Assembly (NCBI RefSeq): GCF_001887355.1
Contig: NZ_MPIN01000006.1
Location: 62,001 to 126,000 of the forward strand
From: Cystobacter ferrugineus
Lineage (GTDB): Bacteria > Myxococcota > Myxococcia > Myxococcales > Myxococcaceae
Reading direction: 5' to 3'
DNA length: 64,000 nt
Shown here one piece after another: positions 1 to 9,079 of this stretch. The notes under the pieces are model-generated. The model was not told the DNA's origin, did no database searches, and saw only the letters and a program-made list of their open reading frames with translations. Within the stretch, counting starts at the first letter, position 1; every line of letters begins with the position of its first letter. The position numbers and the translations under genes were made by a program.

Positions 1-804
1 CCGCTGTTCGCCGTGGGCGCCTTGTCGGCCTTCACCCTCTCACAGACAGGCATGGTGCTGCATTGGCGGCGTGTGGGCGGAGAGCGGGCGCGGCGCTTCA
101 TCTGGGTGAATGGGGTGGGGGCCGTCACGACCGGCGTCACGCTGTGCGTGGTGGCGGTGGCCAAGTTCACCGAGGGCGCCTGGCTCACCCTTGTCTTCAT
201 CCCCCTGGCCTACTTGCTGTTCCGCGCCACGCACGCCCACTACACCCGCGTGGAGCGGGTCACCGCCGCCAACCGGCCGATGGAGGTGGGCCCCCTCTCC
301 CCACCCGTGGTGGTGGTTCCCATGAAGCGCCTGGATCAGGTGACCGAGAAGGGCCTGCGCTTCGCGCTGACCATCTCTCCCGAGGTCCACGCGGTCCAGG
401 TCCGCGCCCACCCGCGGGAGTGTGGTGACCTCGCCGCCCGGTGGAAGAGCCATGTGGAGGAGCCGCTACGGAGCGCGGGCCTGCCGATGCCCAGGCTCGT
501 CGTGCTCGACTCCACGTACCGGCAACTGGTGGATCCACTCCTCGGCTACGTCCGCGAGTTGTCCGCTGCTCACCCGGAGAGCTTCATCGCGGTCATCGTC
601 CCAGAGCTCATCGAGCGGCGCTGGTACCACTTCCTTCTCCACAGCCACACGGCCACGCTGCTGAAGATGATGCTCCTGTTCCGGGGAGGGCCGCGGGTCG
701 TGGTCATCAATGCGCCCTGGTACCTGAGGGAGCGTCGGCGCTCCGCGGCGTCCACATCGATGCCACCGCGAAGAAGCGTGAGTTCCCGCCCGAGCCCGTC
801 GTGA
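1..804 (+). CDS. APC-family amino acid permease, C-terminal part (5' end outside window)
   Basis: The reading frame is open from base 1, so the gene starts before the window. The visible 268 residues begin inside a membrane segment (PLFAVGALSAFTLSQTGMVL). Two more hydrophobic segments follow (VNGVGAVTTGVTLCVVAVA and AWLTLVFIPLAYLLF). After them comes a hydrophilic tail of about 180 residues that probably lies in the cytoplasm. The pattern of late membrane helices plus a soluble tail fits APC-superfamily permeases of the type annotated as amino acid permeases. The substrate cannot be read from this fragment. The frame ends in an Arg/Ser/Pro-rich stretch that looks less conserved, so the last 20 residues may reflect a shifted end. 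Confidence 0.75.
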   Translation, partial: PLFAVGALSAFTLSQTGMVLHWRRVGGERARRFIWVNGVGAVTTGVTLCVVAVAKFTEGAWLTLVFIPLAYLLFRATHAHYTRVERVTAANRPMEVGPLSPPVVVVPMKRLDQVTEKGLRFALTISPEVHAVQVRAHPRECGDLAARWKSHVEEPLRSAGLPMPRLVVLDSTYRQLVDPLLGYVRELSAAHPESFIAVIVPELIERRWYHFLLHSHTATLLKMMLLFRGGPRVVVINAPWYLRERRRSAASTSMPPRRSVSSRPSPS

Positions 805-1084
805 CGTGAGCGCGGAAACGTGAGCGGGTCCGTCGCCCCCACGAAGGAGGCGGAAGCGATGGACAAGGAAAGCCGCGCACCACCTGGGAGCGCGGCCTGG
901 GCAGACGTGTGCCCAGGGTCCCCCTTTGTCTGGGCGGAGTCGCGCGCCAGGCCGTAGAGCCACGTGTTGCTTGAACTGTTCAACATCGGGCACGACGCCA
1001 GACCATATGTACTCACGAAAACCACACGACTGATACGTTACTTGATGCTTTTATTTTCTGTCAGGAACAGATGGGAGGATGTTC
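805..1084 (+). other. Intergenic gap with hairpin and possible 32-codon ORF
   Basis: An inverted repeat at 896-917 has 8-bp perfect arms (CCTGGGCA/TGCCCAGG) and a 6-nt loop. It could terminate the permease transcript but has no clear T-run. A 32-codon ATG frame at 859-957 is preceded by AGGAGG at good spacing and overlaps the hairpin. I see no recognisable protein family in it, and it may be chance. An AT-rich stretch at 1010-1060 probably carries the ceramidase promoter. Confidence 0.3.
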
Positions 1085-3241
1085 ATGCGGACAATCATAG
1101 ACAGGGCTCATCGGATTCTTTCCTTGCTGCTCTGGGGATGCATCGTCAGTGCCCCCGGGTGCGTGGAGAGCGCCCGGGACAACAACTCGTTGTCGGAAGA
1201 GACGGGACATCAAAGGGACCATCAGGGCATGAGCGGAGTGACCGCCCAATCCGGTGGCAACGTCTTCCTCATCGGCAGCGGCATCTATGACATCACCGGC
1301 CCGGCCGGAGAAATCACGATGATGGGATTCGCCGTCTCGGAGCAGAAAACCGCCGGCATCCACATGAGGCTGCGGTCACGCGCTTTCGTCATTGGCGACG
1401 GTACCAGGCGGGTCGTCTTCGTCAGCGCGGACCTGGGCCAGCTCTTCCAGAGCGTGAAACTGAAAGTGAGTGAGAAGATCGCGGCCAATGCCGAACTCGC
1501 GCAGTATTACAACACGAAAAACGTCCTCCTGTCGGCGACGCATACCCACAGCGGCCCCGGGGGATATTCGGGGTATTTCCTGTATGACGCGACCGTCAAC
1601 GGGTTCGTGAAACAGAATTTCGACGCCATCGTGGAGGGCATCTACCAGTCCATCCTGCGCGCCCACAACAACGTGAAGCCCGGGAGGATCCTCGTCAACG
1701 AAGGAACGCTCGAGGGCGTCGGCGGCAACCGCGCGGTGGAAGCCTACAACAACAACCCCGCGGCGGAGCGGGCCCGGTATGAAGGCATCACGGACAAGAC
1801 CATGACACTCCTGAAGCTCGTCGGCCTCGATGGCGAGGAGATCGGCATGGTGAACTGGTACGCGGTGCACCCGGACAGCATCGGCCCCGGGAACAAGTTG
1901 ATCAGCGGCGACAACAAGGGCTGGGCGTCGTACCTCTTCGAGAAGGACAAGGGGGCGGACTACCTGGCGTCCAAGACGTTCGTGGCCGCGTTCGCGCAGT
2001 CCAACGCCGGCGATGTGACGCCGAACATCGGGTTCGGCCAGGCCCCCCCCGATTTGACGTTCGAGAAGAACAAGAGCCTGGAGAACGCCACCCTCAAGCA
2101 ATACAACAAGGCGAAAGAGCTTTATAACGGCGCGACGCGGGAGCTGACCGGCTCGGTGGATTTCCGCCACGAGTGGGTGGACATGCGGACGCTCTACGTT
2201 GCTTCCGCGGGAACCACGACCTGCGCGGCCGGCATGGGGGCCTCCTTCTCGGCTGGCAGTCCGTATGACAATCCGAGCCCCTCGCCGCTCTTCCCGAACG
2301 GGACCACGGTGGACAGCGTGCAGTGGAGCGAGGGCGCCGGCAAGGCGGCGCTCTTCCAACTCCTGGGTGGAGTCTTCGCCTTCGCGTGGCCGGCGACCTC
2401 CGACGCGGCGTACAAGCAGTGCCATGCGGAAAAACCGGTGCTGATACCGACCGGCGTGGCGGGCCTCAACATCAACGGTCCGACCATGACCCCGCAGATC
2501 ATGCCCCTCCAGGTCTTGAAAATAGGCAACCTGGCCATCGTCGCCGTCCCCACCGAGGTGACCACCATGGCGGGCCGCCGCCTGGAGGACACGGTGAAGA
2601 CGGAGCTGGCGAGCGTCGGCGTCGACACGGCGGTCATCGCCGGGCTCTCCAACTCGTATGCGTCCTACCTGGCCACCCGGGAGGAGTACGCCCTGCAGTG
2701 GTATGAGGGAGCCTGCACGCAGTTCGGCCCGAACGAGCTGGCCGCCTTCCAGCAGGAATATGCCAGGCTCAGCAGGGCCATCGTCAGTGGCGCCGACGTC
2801 GCGGCCGGCCCCACGCCCGAGGACGTGACGGACCAGACGGTCGATCTGACCCCGAAGGTGGTGCTGGACGACAAGCCGCTCGACAAGGACTTCGGGAGCG
2901 TGATCACTCAGCCAGCCGCGAGCTATGCGCGGGGAAGCCTGGTGACCGTGCAGTACTGGGGCGGACATCCGAACAACAATCTCCAGACGCAGGGCTCGTT
3001 CCTGGCGGTCGAAAAACTGGTGAACGGCGCATGGGTCGCGATCGCGTGGGACTGGGACCCGGAAACGACCTACCGGTGGGAACGGAGCGGCATCTCATAT
3101 TCCAAGATAACGATTACCTGGGACACGAAGAACGCCGCGGCCGGAACCTACCGCATCCGCCACAAGGGCCACTGGAAGTCTGGATGGACCGGGCAGATAA
3201 GCCCCTATGAAGGGGTTTCAGCGTCATTCACGGTGCTGTAG
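1085..3241 (+). CDS. Neutral/alkaline ceramidase, lipoprotein
   Basis: Predicted to hydrolyse ceramide to sphingosine and fatty acid outside the cytoplasm. The 718-residue product matches the neutral ceramidase family in length and layout. The N-terminal catalytic part has the zinc-binding SATHTHSGPGG motif, GGNRAVEAYNNNP in the position of the family's NRSP-type motif, NWYAVHPDSIG, and QSNAGDVTPN. A C-terminal immunoglobulin-like domain follows. The N-terminus has a hydrophobic signal ending in a lipobox (SAPGC), so it is probably a lipoprotein. I chose the ATG at 1085 because GGGAGG (1073-1078) lies 6 bases upstream. The ATG at 1079 directly abuts that site. The gene stands alone, with an AT-rich upstream region and a hairpin downstream. 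A role in attacking prey or host lipids is inference. Confidence 0.9.
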   Translation: MRTIIDRAHRILSLLLWGCIVSAPGCVESARDNNSLSEETGHQRDHQGMSGVTAQSGGNVFLIGSGIYDITGPAGEITMMGFAVSEQKTAGIHMRLRSRAFVIGDGTRRVVFVSADLGQLFQSVKLKVSEKIAANAELAQYYNTKNVLLSATHTHSGPGGYSGYFLYDATVNGFVKQNFDAIVEGIYQSILRAHNNVKPGRILVNEGTLEGVGGNRAVEAYNNNPAAERARYEGITDKTMTLLKLVGLDGEEIGMVNWYAVHPDSIGPGNKLISGDNKGWASYLFEKDKGADYLASKTFVAAFAQSNAGDVTPNIGFGQAPPDLTFEKNKSLENATLKQYNKAKELYNGATRELTGSVDFRHEWVDMRTLYVASAGTTTCAAGMGASFSAGSPYDNPSPSPLFPNGTTVDSVQWSEGAGKAALFQLLGGVFAFAWPATSDAAYKQCHAEKPVLIPTGVAGLNINGPTMTPQIMPLQVLKIGNLAIVAVPTEVTTMAGRRLEDTVKTELASVGVDTAVIAGLSNSYASYLATREEYALQWYEGACTQFGPNELAAFQQEYARLSRAIVSGADVAAGPTPEDVTDQTVDLTPKVVLDDKPLDKDFGSVITQPAASYARGSLVTVQYWGGHPNNNLQTQGSFLAVEKLVNGAWVAIAWDWDPETTYRWERSGISYSKITITWDTKNAAAGTYRIRHKGHWKSGWTGQISPYEGVSASFTVL

Positions 3242-3283
3242 GCTCCTGTCCGGCGTCGCCTGATCGCGGATGCGGAAGGACGT

Positions 3284-3307
3284 GGAGGGCATCCGAGGAT
3301 GCCCTCC
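3284..3307 (+). terminator. Hairpin after ceramidase gene
   Basis: Perfect 10-bp stem GGAGGGCATC/GATGCCCTCC with a 4-nt loop, 43 bases after the ceramidase stop. There is no T-run, so it is a probable but unproven terminator. Confidence 0.5.
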
Positions 3308-3405
3308 AGTCAGGCCAGGAGCGGGTCTGTCTGGCGGCACCGATCAGGCAACGCTCATCGTCCGAGATGCATCTTCATCACGAACTGAATGAAAGGAACG
3401 TCGCC

Positions 3406-4020
3406 ATGGGCCGTCGAGACCACGCCAGTCAACCCACGACGGAACAGGAACTGCGTGAAGTGACCATCGGTGCACCCACCGAGGTCAACGGCCGGATCCT
3501 GCTCGTCGACTACGATCCGCGATGGCCGGTCCTGTTCGAGCGTGAGGCCGCGAAGATTCGCGCGGCACTGGGTGAGCGGGCGCTCATGATCGAGCACGCC
3601 GGGTCGACGTCGGTACCGGGGCTGGTGGCAAAACCCATCCTCGACATCATCGTCGCCGTGGCGGATTCCGGAGACGAGGCGGCCTACGTTCCCGCGCTGG
3701 AGGCGGCTGGCTACCAGCTTCGAATCCGCGAACCAGAATGGGAGCAGCACCGCCTGCTGATAGGAACCCAGCCCGACGTGAACATGCATGTCTTCAGCAG
3801 CGGTGCGCGGGAGATCACCCTCATGCTGACGATGCGGGACTGGTTGCGCTCGAACGAAGCCGATCGTGAGCTCTACGCCGCCACCAAGCGGGAGCTGGCG
3901 TCTCGTACCTGGAAGTACGTGCAGCACTATGCCGATGCCAAGACAACGGTGATCTCCGGGATCCTGGCTCGGGCCGAGGCGGCTCGCGCCATCCCGACCC
4001 CGACTCGAGGAATGCAATGA
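3406..4020 (+). CDS. GrpB family protein (UPF0157)
   Basis: A 204-residue protein of the GrpB/UPF0157 family, related to nucleotidyltransferase folds and often found fused to dephospho-CoA kinase. Its cellular role is not established. Visible family motifs are VDYDPRWPVLFEREAAKIRA, IEHAGSTSVPGLVAKPILDI (the classic GST-SVP-L--KPI-D signature) and NMHVFSSGAREI. I chose the ATG at 3406 because AAAGGA sits about 8 bases upstream. An earlier in-frame ATG at 3367 lacks such a site. The stop overlaps the start of the next gene as ATGA (4017-4020), which suggests translational coupling with the di-haem oxidoreductase. The functional link between the two is unknown. Confidence 0.88.
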   Translation: MGRRDHASQPTTEQELREVTIGAPTEVNGRILLVDYDPRWPVLFEREAAKIRAALGERALMIEHAGSTSVPGLVAKPILDIIVAVADSGDEAAYVPALEAAGYQLRIREPEWEQHRLLIGTQPDVNMHVFSSGAREITLMLTMRDWLRSNEADRELYAATKRELASRTWKYVQHYADAKTTVISGILARAEAARAIPTPTRGMQ

Positions 4021-6272
4021 AGAACCGGGCATCATCCGCCGGGCGAGAGAAGACTCTCACCCAGCCACCTCCGGCCACCGCCCTGCCCGCGTTGTTCGCG
4101 GCCCTGCTGTCCCTCACCGCGTGCGGTGGCGCCGCGGACTCGAAGACCAGCGAAGCCCCGTCGCAGCCAGGCCCCACGTCCGCGGCACCGTCGGCGGCCG
4201 CGCCGGAGGCCACTCCCGTGCCCGTGCCCATGCCCGGGCTGGGAGCAACGGACTATGTCCCGCTCTACGCCGCCGGCACACCGGTGTTCGAGCAGATCCA
4301 ATACACCGAGGCCGATGGAACCCTGGTCACCCTGGCCGGCTTCCGTCCGACCAACCGGCATGCCCGCGAGCGAGGCGAGCCCTGGTTCGAGCCTGATGTC
4401 GGCCCAGGCAACTACTTCACCTTCCCGACGTGGTATTTCCAGAACCGGACCTTCGGTCTCATGATCCGTGACCAGGTCCCGGCCGGTCGTTCGCGCATCG
4501 AGATCTCCCTGCGCGTGAACGATGGAACCTTCATCAACACGGGACTCAGCGCGTTCCGCCGCGATGATCCCGACGTCCGGGATTACGGCTGGAAGATGAA
4601 CGTCGGCTTCCAGAATCCCACGGAGGGAGGCAAGAACACCTGCCACGCGACCTCGGCGCGGGAAGACTGCATGGTCGTGATCACCGACAACTGGCGCGCC
4701 CCCAAGCCCGGCACCCCGTTCAAGGTGGGCGACGTGATCGAGCTGGCTCCCGCGCCGTTCCTCCCGCATACGGCCGACAACAAGGCCATCATCGATGGCG
4801 GAGGCAGCCGCTACTATTCCTTCGAGAACCTGTACCAGGTGGGCGTGGGCATGCGCGCGTGGTATGGCGTTGCCCCCATCCTCGACTCCGTTCCCCTGCC
4901 CGACAGCACCCTGCTGGGTGGCGAGGCCAGCGTCTCCTACAACTATTCCGAGGAGCCGCACCGGGTGTTCCAGCAGCTCGCCAACAACATCGGCATCGCC
5001 AATACCAGGCGCTTCGTCGAGGGGCGGCGGCTGTTCCACACCTCGTTCGTCGACGGGAAGCACTCCGAGAGCCCGGACATCAACCCCGCGTTCACCCAGC
5101 ACGCCAATCAGCTCGGGCCTCGTTACAACAACATCCGGTGCATTTCGTGCCACGCGCTCAACGGGCGCAGCGCGGCTCCCACGCCAGGCGCCACGCTGGA
5201 CACCATGACCATCGAGACCGCCGCGGCGAGCTCCACCGCGGGGAACACTCCGGATCCCACCTACGGCATCAACGTGCAGCAGCGGGCCCAGGCCGTGGGC
5301 GCACCCGACTACTCGGTCTCCGTGAAGTCGTATGAGACGAGCGTGCGCACCCTGCCCGATGGCGAGACGGTCGAGTTGCAGAAGCCCGTCTACGCATTCA
5401 AGGGGCCCGTGCCCGCGTACTACTCCGTGCGGCAGGCGCCCCAGGTCATCGGCATGGGCCTGCTCGAGGCCGTGGACGAGTCGACGCTCCTGGCCCTGGC
5501 CGACCCGAACGATGCGAACGGCGATGGCGTGAAGGGCGTGCCCAACTGGACCATCAACCCGGAGACTGGCAAGCGGCATCTCGGCCGGTTTGGCTGGAAG
5601 GCGGGCAAGGCCAGCGTGCGCCATCAGTCGGGCGCCGCGTTCCTCAAGGACCTGGGTGTCACCTCGCCCGTCTACAAGTCGCTCGACTGCCAGAAGGGTG
5701 TGGCCCATTGCAACGCGTCGACCGCGGCGACGGCCATCTCCGAGACGGAGATCGAGCGGATCTCCTCCTACCTGTCGCTGCTCGGAGTCCCGGCCCAGCG
5801 CGGCCTGCGCAGCGGCTATCCCGAGGGGATGCGCGTCTCGCCCGAGCATGACGTGAACCCCGAGCAGATCAGCCGCGGCGCCACCTTGTTCGCCCAGGCT
5901 CGGTGTGGGACCTGCCACACGCCCCAGATGAAGACCGGCACGAACCATCCGTTCGCCGAGCTGCGCGACCAGACCATTCGCCCGTACACCGATCTGCTGC
6001 TCCACGACATGGGGCCGGAGCTGGCCGATACGCTCACCGAAGGCCAGGCCGGGCCGGGCATGTGGCGCACCCAGCCGCTCTGGGGCATCGGCTCGCTCAA
6101 GTACGTCCAGGGAGGCGCGCAGAACGTGCGCTACCTGCATGATGGGCGCGCGCGCACGCTGATGGAGGCCATCGCCTGGCACGGCGGCGAGGCGACCAAC
6201 AGCCGCGACAAGTTCGAGGCGCTGAGCAAGGCCGAGCGGACCGCGGTGCTGGCGTTCCTGGAGTCGCTCTGA
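4017..6272 (+). CDS. Di-haem oxidoreductase (DHOR/DUF1111-type cytochrome c), lipoprotein
   Basis: A 751-residue exported c-type cytochrome of the di-haem oxidoreductase family, often called thiol-oxidoreductase-like. It carries two haem-binding CxxCH sites, CISCH at residues 375-379 and CGTCH at 630-634. These flank a large family-specific region that includes LGRFGWKAGKASVRHQSG and ends in YLHDGRARTLMEAIAWHGGE. The N-terminus has a signal with lipobox LTAC (Cys36), then a Pro/Ala/Ser-rich linker, so it is probably anchored in a membrane facing the periplasm. The start overlaps the GrpB stop as ATGA and has no clear ribosome site of its own. An imperfect hairpin follows. The physiological electron donor cannot be inferred from the sequence. 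Confidence 0.88.
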   Translation: MKNRASSAGREKTLTQPPPATALPALFAALLSLTACGGAADSKTSEAPSQPGPTSAAPSAAAPEATPVPVPMPGLGATDYVPLYAAGTPVFEQIQYTEADGTLVTLAGFRPTNRHARERGEPWFEPDVGPGNYFTFPTWYFQNRTFGLMIRDQVPAGRSRIEISLRVNDGTFINTGLSAFRRDDPDVRDYGWKMNVGFQNPTEGGKNTCHATSAREDCMVVITDNWRAPKPGTPFKVGDVIELAPAPFLPHTADNKAIIDGGGSRYYSFENLYQVGVGMRAWYGVAPILDSVPLPDSTLLGGEASVSYNYSEEPHRVFQQLANNIGIANTRRFVEGRRLFHTSFVDGKHSESPDINPAFTQHANQLGPRYNNIRCISCHALNGRSAAPTPGATLDTMTIETAAASSTAGNTPDPTYGINVQQRAQAVGAPDYSVSVKSYETSVRTLPDGETVELQKPVYAFKGPVPAYYSVRQAPQVIGMGLLEAVDESTLLALADPNDANGDGVKGVPNWTINPETGKRHLGRFGWKAGKASVRHQSGAAFLKDLGVTSPVYKSLDCQKGVAHCNASTAATAISETEIERISSYLSLLGVPAQRGLRSGYPEGMRVSPEHDVNPEQISRGATLFAQARCGTCHTPQMKTGTNHPFAELRDQTIRPYTDLLLHDMGPELADTLTEGQAGPGMWRTQPLWGIGSLKYVQGGAQNVRYLHDGRARTLMEAIAWHGGEATNSRDKFEALSKAERTAVLAFLESL

Positions 6273-6304
6273 GCCAGACCCACGGCACGGAGTGCTGATT
6301 CGAG

Positions 6305-6332
6305 CCGCTGGGGGCCGATGCGTCCCCAGCGG
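6305..6332. terminator. Bidirectional terminator between convergent genes
   Basis: Perfect 9-bp stem CCGCTGGGG/CCCCAGCGG with a 10-nt loop, midway between the stops of the converging di-haem oxidoreductase and 2OG-oxygenase genes. Confidence 0.6.
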
Positions 6333-6378
6333 TGCTCGTCCCACGTGCCCCCTCCTGGCCCTCGGGAGCGCGCGGGCC

Positions 6379-7086
6379 TTACACCGGGGGCCCGCCGCCG
6401 TACAGCGTCTCGGCGCGGTGGAACAGCACCCAGGACGTGATGATGTATTTGTCACCCGACCGCGGGACGTTGCCCCGGTGGGTGTGGGTGAATCCCGCGG
6501 GGAAGATGAGCATCCGGCCGGCCTTCGCCTGGACCTTCTTCTCCTGGTAGAAGAACTCGGTCTCGCCGCCGTCGCTCACGTCGTTCAGGTAGAACTGGAA
6601 CGCGAGCACTCGGTGCAGGGGTTCGCAGCTCGCGTCCTTGGGAAAGATCTCCGAGTGCCAGTGCGGATAGCCCCCGGAGCCCTGGAGGTACTTCTGCACC
6701 TGGAGGTTGCCGTAGCGATAGATCGTGCCGACGAGCTGGTCGAGGGCCTGGCCCTGGAGCTGGGAGAAGTTCTCCCGGGTGATTGTCATCAACTGGCCCG
6801 TCTGGGGATTCTTCATCGACAGCGAAACGGCGCCCACCAAGGCATACAGGTATCTGGTCAGGTATCTCCTGAGCGGAGGGAAGGCGCGATCCAGGAGGAC
6901 GCGGAGCAACTCCTGGTATTCGGGATGGGCGTTGAGCAGGAGATCGTAGCTGTCCTTCTTGCTCAGGTCGACGCCGCCCCCTGTCTGGCCTCGATGCTTG
7001 TGCGGACTCTGCTCGAAGCGCTTGATGATGTCCTGACATAACCCGGCAGGAAGGACGTCGTCGTGGACTTCGATGAAATCGGTCAT
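6379..7086 (-). CDS. 2OG-Fe(II) oxygenase (prolyl 4-hydroxylase-like)
   Basis: A 235-residue cytoplasmic oxygenase of the 2-oxoglutarate/Fe(II) superfamily with a prolyl-hydroxylase-like fold. The C-terminal double-stranded beta-helix is visible. PHWHSE (residues 141-146) carries the proximal metal ligands, probably His144 and Glu146 in place of the more usual Asp. FTHTHRG carries the distal His (203), and GDKY supplies Lys213 for 2-oxoglutarate. The start at 7086 is supported by GGGAGG about 8 bases upstream. It lies 93 bases downstream of the subtilisin gene on the same strand and may be co-transcribed with it. A decayed copy of both genes in the same order lies at 9876-10070. The substrate is unknown; peptide or protein hydroxylation is inference from the family. 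Confidence 0.82.
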   Translation of the reverse strand: MTDFIEVHDDVLPAGLCQDIIKRFEQSPHKHRGQTGGGVDLSKKDSYDLLLNAHPEYQELLRVLLDRAFPPLRRYLTRYLYALVGAVSLSMKNPQTGQLMTITRENFSQLQGQALDQLVGTIYRYGNLQVQKYLQGSGGYPHWHSEIFPKDASCEPLHRVLAFQFYLNDVSDGGETEFFYQEKKVQAKAGRMLIFPAGFTHTHRGNVPRSGDKYIITSWVLFHRAETLYGGGPPV

Positions 7087-7179
7087 GGCGGTGGCCTCCC
7101 TGTCTACCCGCAATGCACACCGGGGACCGTGGCAGGAGCGCACGGCCCCCAGTGGGCTCATTCGTGCCTCAGCGCCGGC

Positions 7180-8352
7180 TTACAGCGAGCCCTTGTTGAG
7201 CAGCTTGTTGGGCGTGCCGGAGACGTTGCTGGTGACGGCGTTGTTGGTGGCGTTGTTCTTCAGCCACGCGTCGATGGTGGCCTGGGAGGCGTCGCCGTAG
7301 GCGGCCTTGTAGAGCGCGGCCACGCCGGCCACGTGCGGAGAGGCCATGGAGGTGCCGCTGAGGGAGTTGGTGCTGCCGTTGGACCAGGTCGAGGTGATGC
7401 TGGAGCCCGGGGCGTAGATGTCCACGCAGCTACCGTAGTTGGAGTACGAGGCGCGGGCGGTGGTCTTGGTGGTGGCGGCCACCGTGGTGACGACCGGGGC
7501 GCTGGCCGGCGAGTAGTTGCAGGCGTTGGCGTTGTCATTGCCCGCGGCCACGGCGACGAACACGCCGGCATTGGACAGGTTGGTCACCGCCGTGTTGACG
7601 GTGGCGGAGTAGCCACCGCCCAGGCTCATGTTGGCCACGGCCGGCTTGATGTGCTTGGTGCGTACGTAGTCGATGCCGGCGATGACCCCCGAGTTGGTGC
7701 CGGACCCGTTGCAGTCCAGAACGCGCACGCCGTGCAGGGAGACGCCCTTGGCCACGCCGTAGGTGGTGCTGCCCACCGTGCCGGCCACGTGGGTGCCGTG
7801 ACCGTTGCAGTCCTGGCCATTGCCACCCAGCGCGTCATACACGGCGGTGGCGCGGCCACCGAAGTTCGAGTGGCTCGTCAGGATGCCCGTGTCGATGATG
7901 TACGCGTGCACGCCGGCGCCCGTGCTGGTGTACGTGTAGGAGCTGTTGAGCGTGCTGGATGTCTGGTCGATGCGGTCCAGGCCCCAGGTGGCGCCCGTCT
8001 GGGTGGCGGTCGACGAGACGAACTGGTCCTCCTCGACATACTCGATGTTGGGATTGTGGCGCAGGGCGCGCAGCTGGGTCTCGTTCAGCGTCACCGAGAA
8101 GCCGTTGACGGCCTGCGAGTACACCAGGTTCGGCGAGACGCCCAGGATGGCCGCCACCGAGCGAGCCTCCGCCCCATCCTTCAGCTTCACGATGTAGTCG
8201 CCATCGACACGCAGGCCCGGAGCGGCCTGATGCAGCGGTGCCACGCTTTGACCGAGCTCCTCTTGCCCGGCCACCATGTCCAGTTCGTTACCACCGCAAG
8301 CCGCCAGGGACAGCACAGAACCAAGGAACAGCACATTACGCATCGCGCGCAT
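7180..8352 (-). CDS. Subtilisin-like serine protease (proteinase K type), secreted
   Basis: A 390-residue secreted S8 protease. The signal carries a possible lipobox (SLAAC). It is followed by an I9-type inhibitor propeptide (about residues 45-110, ending NIEYVEEDQ) and the catalytic domain. The triad is Asp154 (YIIDTG), His185 ([10 protein letters not shown]) and Ser335 (GTSMASPH). The oxyanion Asn272 is in AAGN. The length and the motif ATWGLDRID just after the propeptide fit the proteinase K branch. ATG 8352 has AGGAAG about 6 bases upstream. The gene lies upstream of the 2OG oxygenase on the same strand. An 18-bp inverted repeat lies in its probable 5' leader. Confidence 0.95.
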   Translation of the reverse strand: MRAMRNVLFLGSVLSLAACGGNELDMVAGQEELGQSVAPLHQAAPGLRVDGDYIVKLKDGAEARSVAAILGVSPNLVYSQAVNGFSVTLNETQLRALRHNPNIEYVEEDQFVSSTATQTGATWGLDRIDQTSSTLNSSYTYTSTGAGVHAYIIDTGILTSHSNFGGRATAVYDALGGNGQDCNGHGTHVAGTVGSTTYGVAKGVSLHGVRVLDCNGSGTNSGVIAGIDYVRTKHIKPAVANMSLGGGYSATVNTAVTNLSNAGVFVAVAAGNDNANACNYSPASAPVVTTVAATTKTTARASYSNYGSCVDIYAPGSSITSTWSNGSTNSLSGTSMASPHVAGVAALYKAAYGDASQATIDAWLKNNATNNAVTSNVSGTPNKLLNKGSL

Positions 8353-8394
8353 GGAGTCTTCCTTTGTGACTGCTGATGTATGGGGAGGGGGATT

Positions 8395-8426
8395 CGCTTC
8401 ACGAGTGAAGCGGGCGCAACCCTATA
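8395..8426 (-). promoter_or_regulatory. Extended -10 promoter and inverted repeat upstream of the subtilisin gene
   Basis: On the minus strand TGCTATAGG (8421-8428) resembles an extended -10 box. The predicted transcript start is near 8413. Immediately downstream is a perfect inverted repeat, CGCTTCAC-GA-GTGAAGCG (8395-8412), which could be an operator or a 5' hairpin. A weak TTGCAA lies 15 bases upstream of the -10. I see no gene in the rest of the gap 8353-8648. Confidence 0.35.
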
Positions 8427-8648
8427 GCAAAAGCAACTGTGTTGCAACTAGGCGACAGCCGTTTCCCTGACCTTGCCGGGGAAACGCGAGAAGGTCGAGT
8501 TGGGCTGGAAAAATCCTCTCCCCGGCGGATCCGCCCGCGGGGAATGAATGTCACCATGACAATCAACGGCCGCGTGATGGCTCACGGACTTCCTGTCCGT
8601 CTATATTCACGCCCAGTCAGATGAGAACCGAACCCGGCGCGCGCCGTG

Positions 8649-9014
8649 TCACTCGCGTTCTTTATCGACGCCCTCGAGAAGAACGCGCAGGTCCTCGGGA
8701 ATGGGCATGGGGGTGAGAATGCCCACGTTGGCGCCCCCCGTGTTGCCGAGGGGTGCCCGGCCCAGCCACGAGCCGGGCCCGGCCACCAGGATTCTCGCGA
8801 GCTGTCCGAGCAGCTCGCGCACATCTCCGCGCCGCCACCCGAAGGCGAACATGAGGCAATGCACCCGGACATGGGGCCCGGCATACGCCTGGCTCAAGAT
8901 GTGGGCCCGTTCCAGGTGACGCCAGGCACGCGGCAACGCCCCTCCCCGCTCCGCCTCGACCGCCTGACGCAACTCGGCCTCGAACGCGGCACGCAGCTTC
9001 GACTCCATCGGCAT
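8649..9014 (-). CDS. DUF3703 family protein
   Basis: A 121-residue protein with the hallmarks of DUF3703: RHLERAHILSQAYAGPHVRV near residue 33, VRELLGQLARI, then GRAPLGNTGGANV and a PMPIPEDL end. The biochemical role of this family is not known. I chose the ATG at 9014 because GGAGGAGGG lies about 5 bases upstream. The frame stays open upstream to 9260, but that part overlaps the AraC gene and is not conserved-looking. It follows the AraC regulator by 65 bases on the same strand and may be its target or its operon partner. Confidence 0.8.
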   Translation of the reverse strand: MPMESKLRAAFEAELRQAVEAERGGALPRAWRHLERAHILSQAYAGPHVRVHCLMFAFGWRRGDVRELLGQLARILVAGPGSWLGRAPLGNTGGANVGILTPMPIPEDLRVLLEGVDKERE

Positions 9015-9079
9015 GACTTCCCTCCTCCGTGACCACGCCACCTTCTCGCGAGGAGGAAGCACGCGCTTGTAAGAACTCG

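Noticed and set aside
40-453. Long antisense ORFs opposite the permease and similar shadow frames throughout
   Set aside because: Gly/Arg/His-rich composition typical of antisense frames in high-GC DNA. The plus-strand protein has clear membrane segments.
4032-6455. 807-residue minus-strand ORF opposite the di-haem oxidoreductase
   Set aside because: No family features, and the opposite strand has two CxxCH haem sites and a lipobox. It is a shadow frame.
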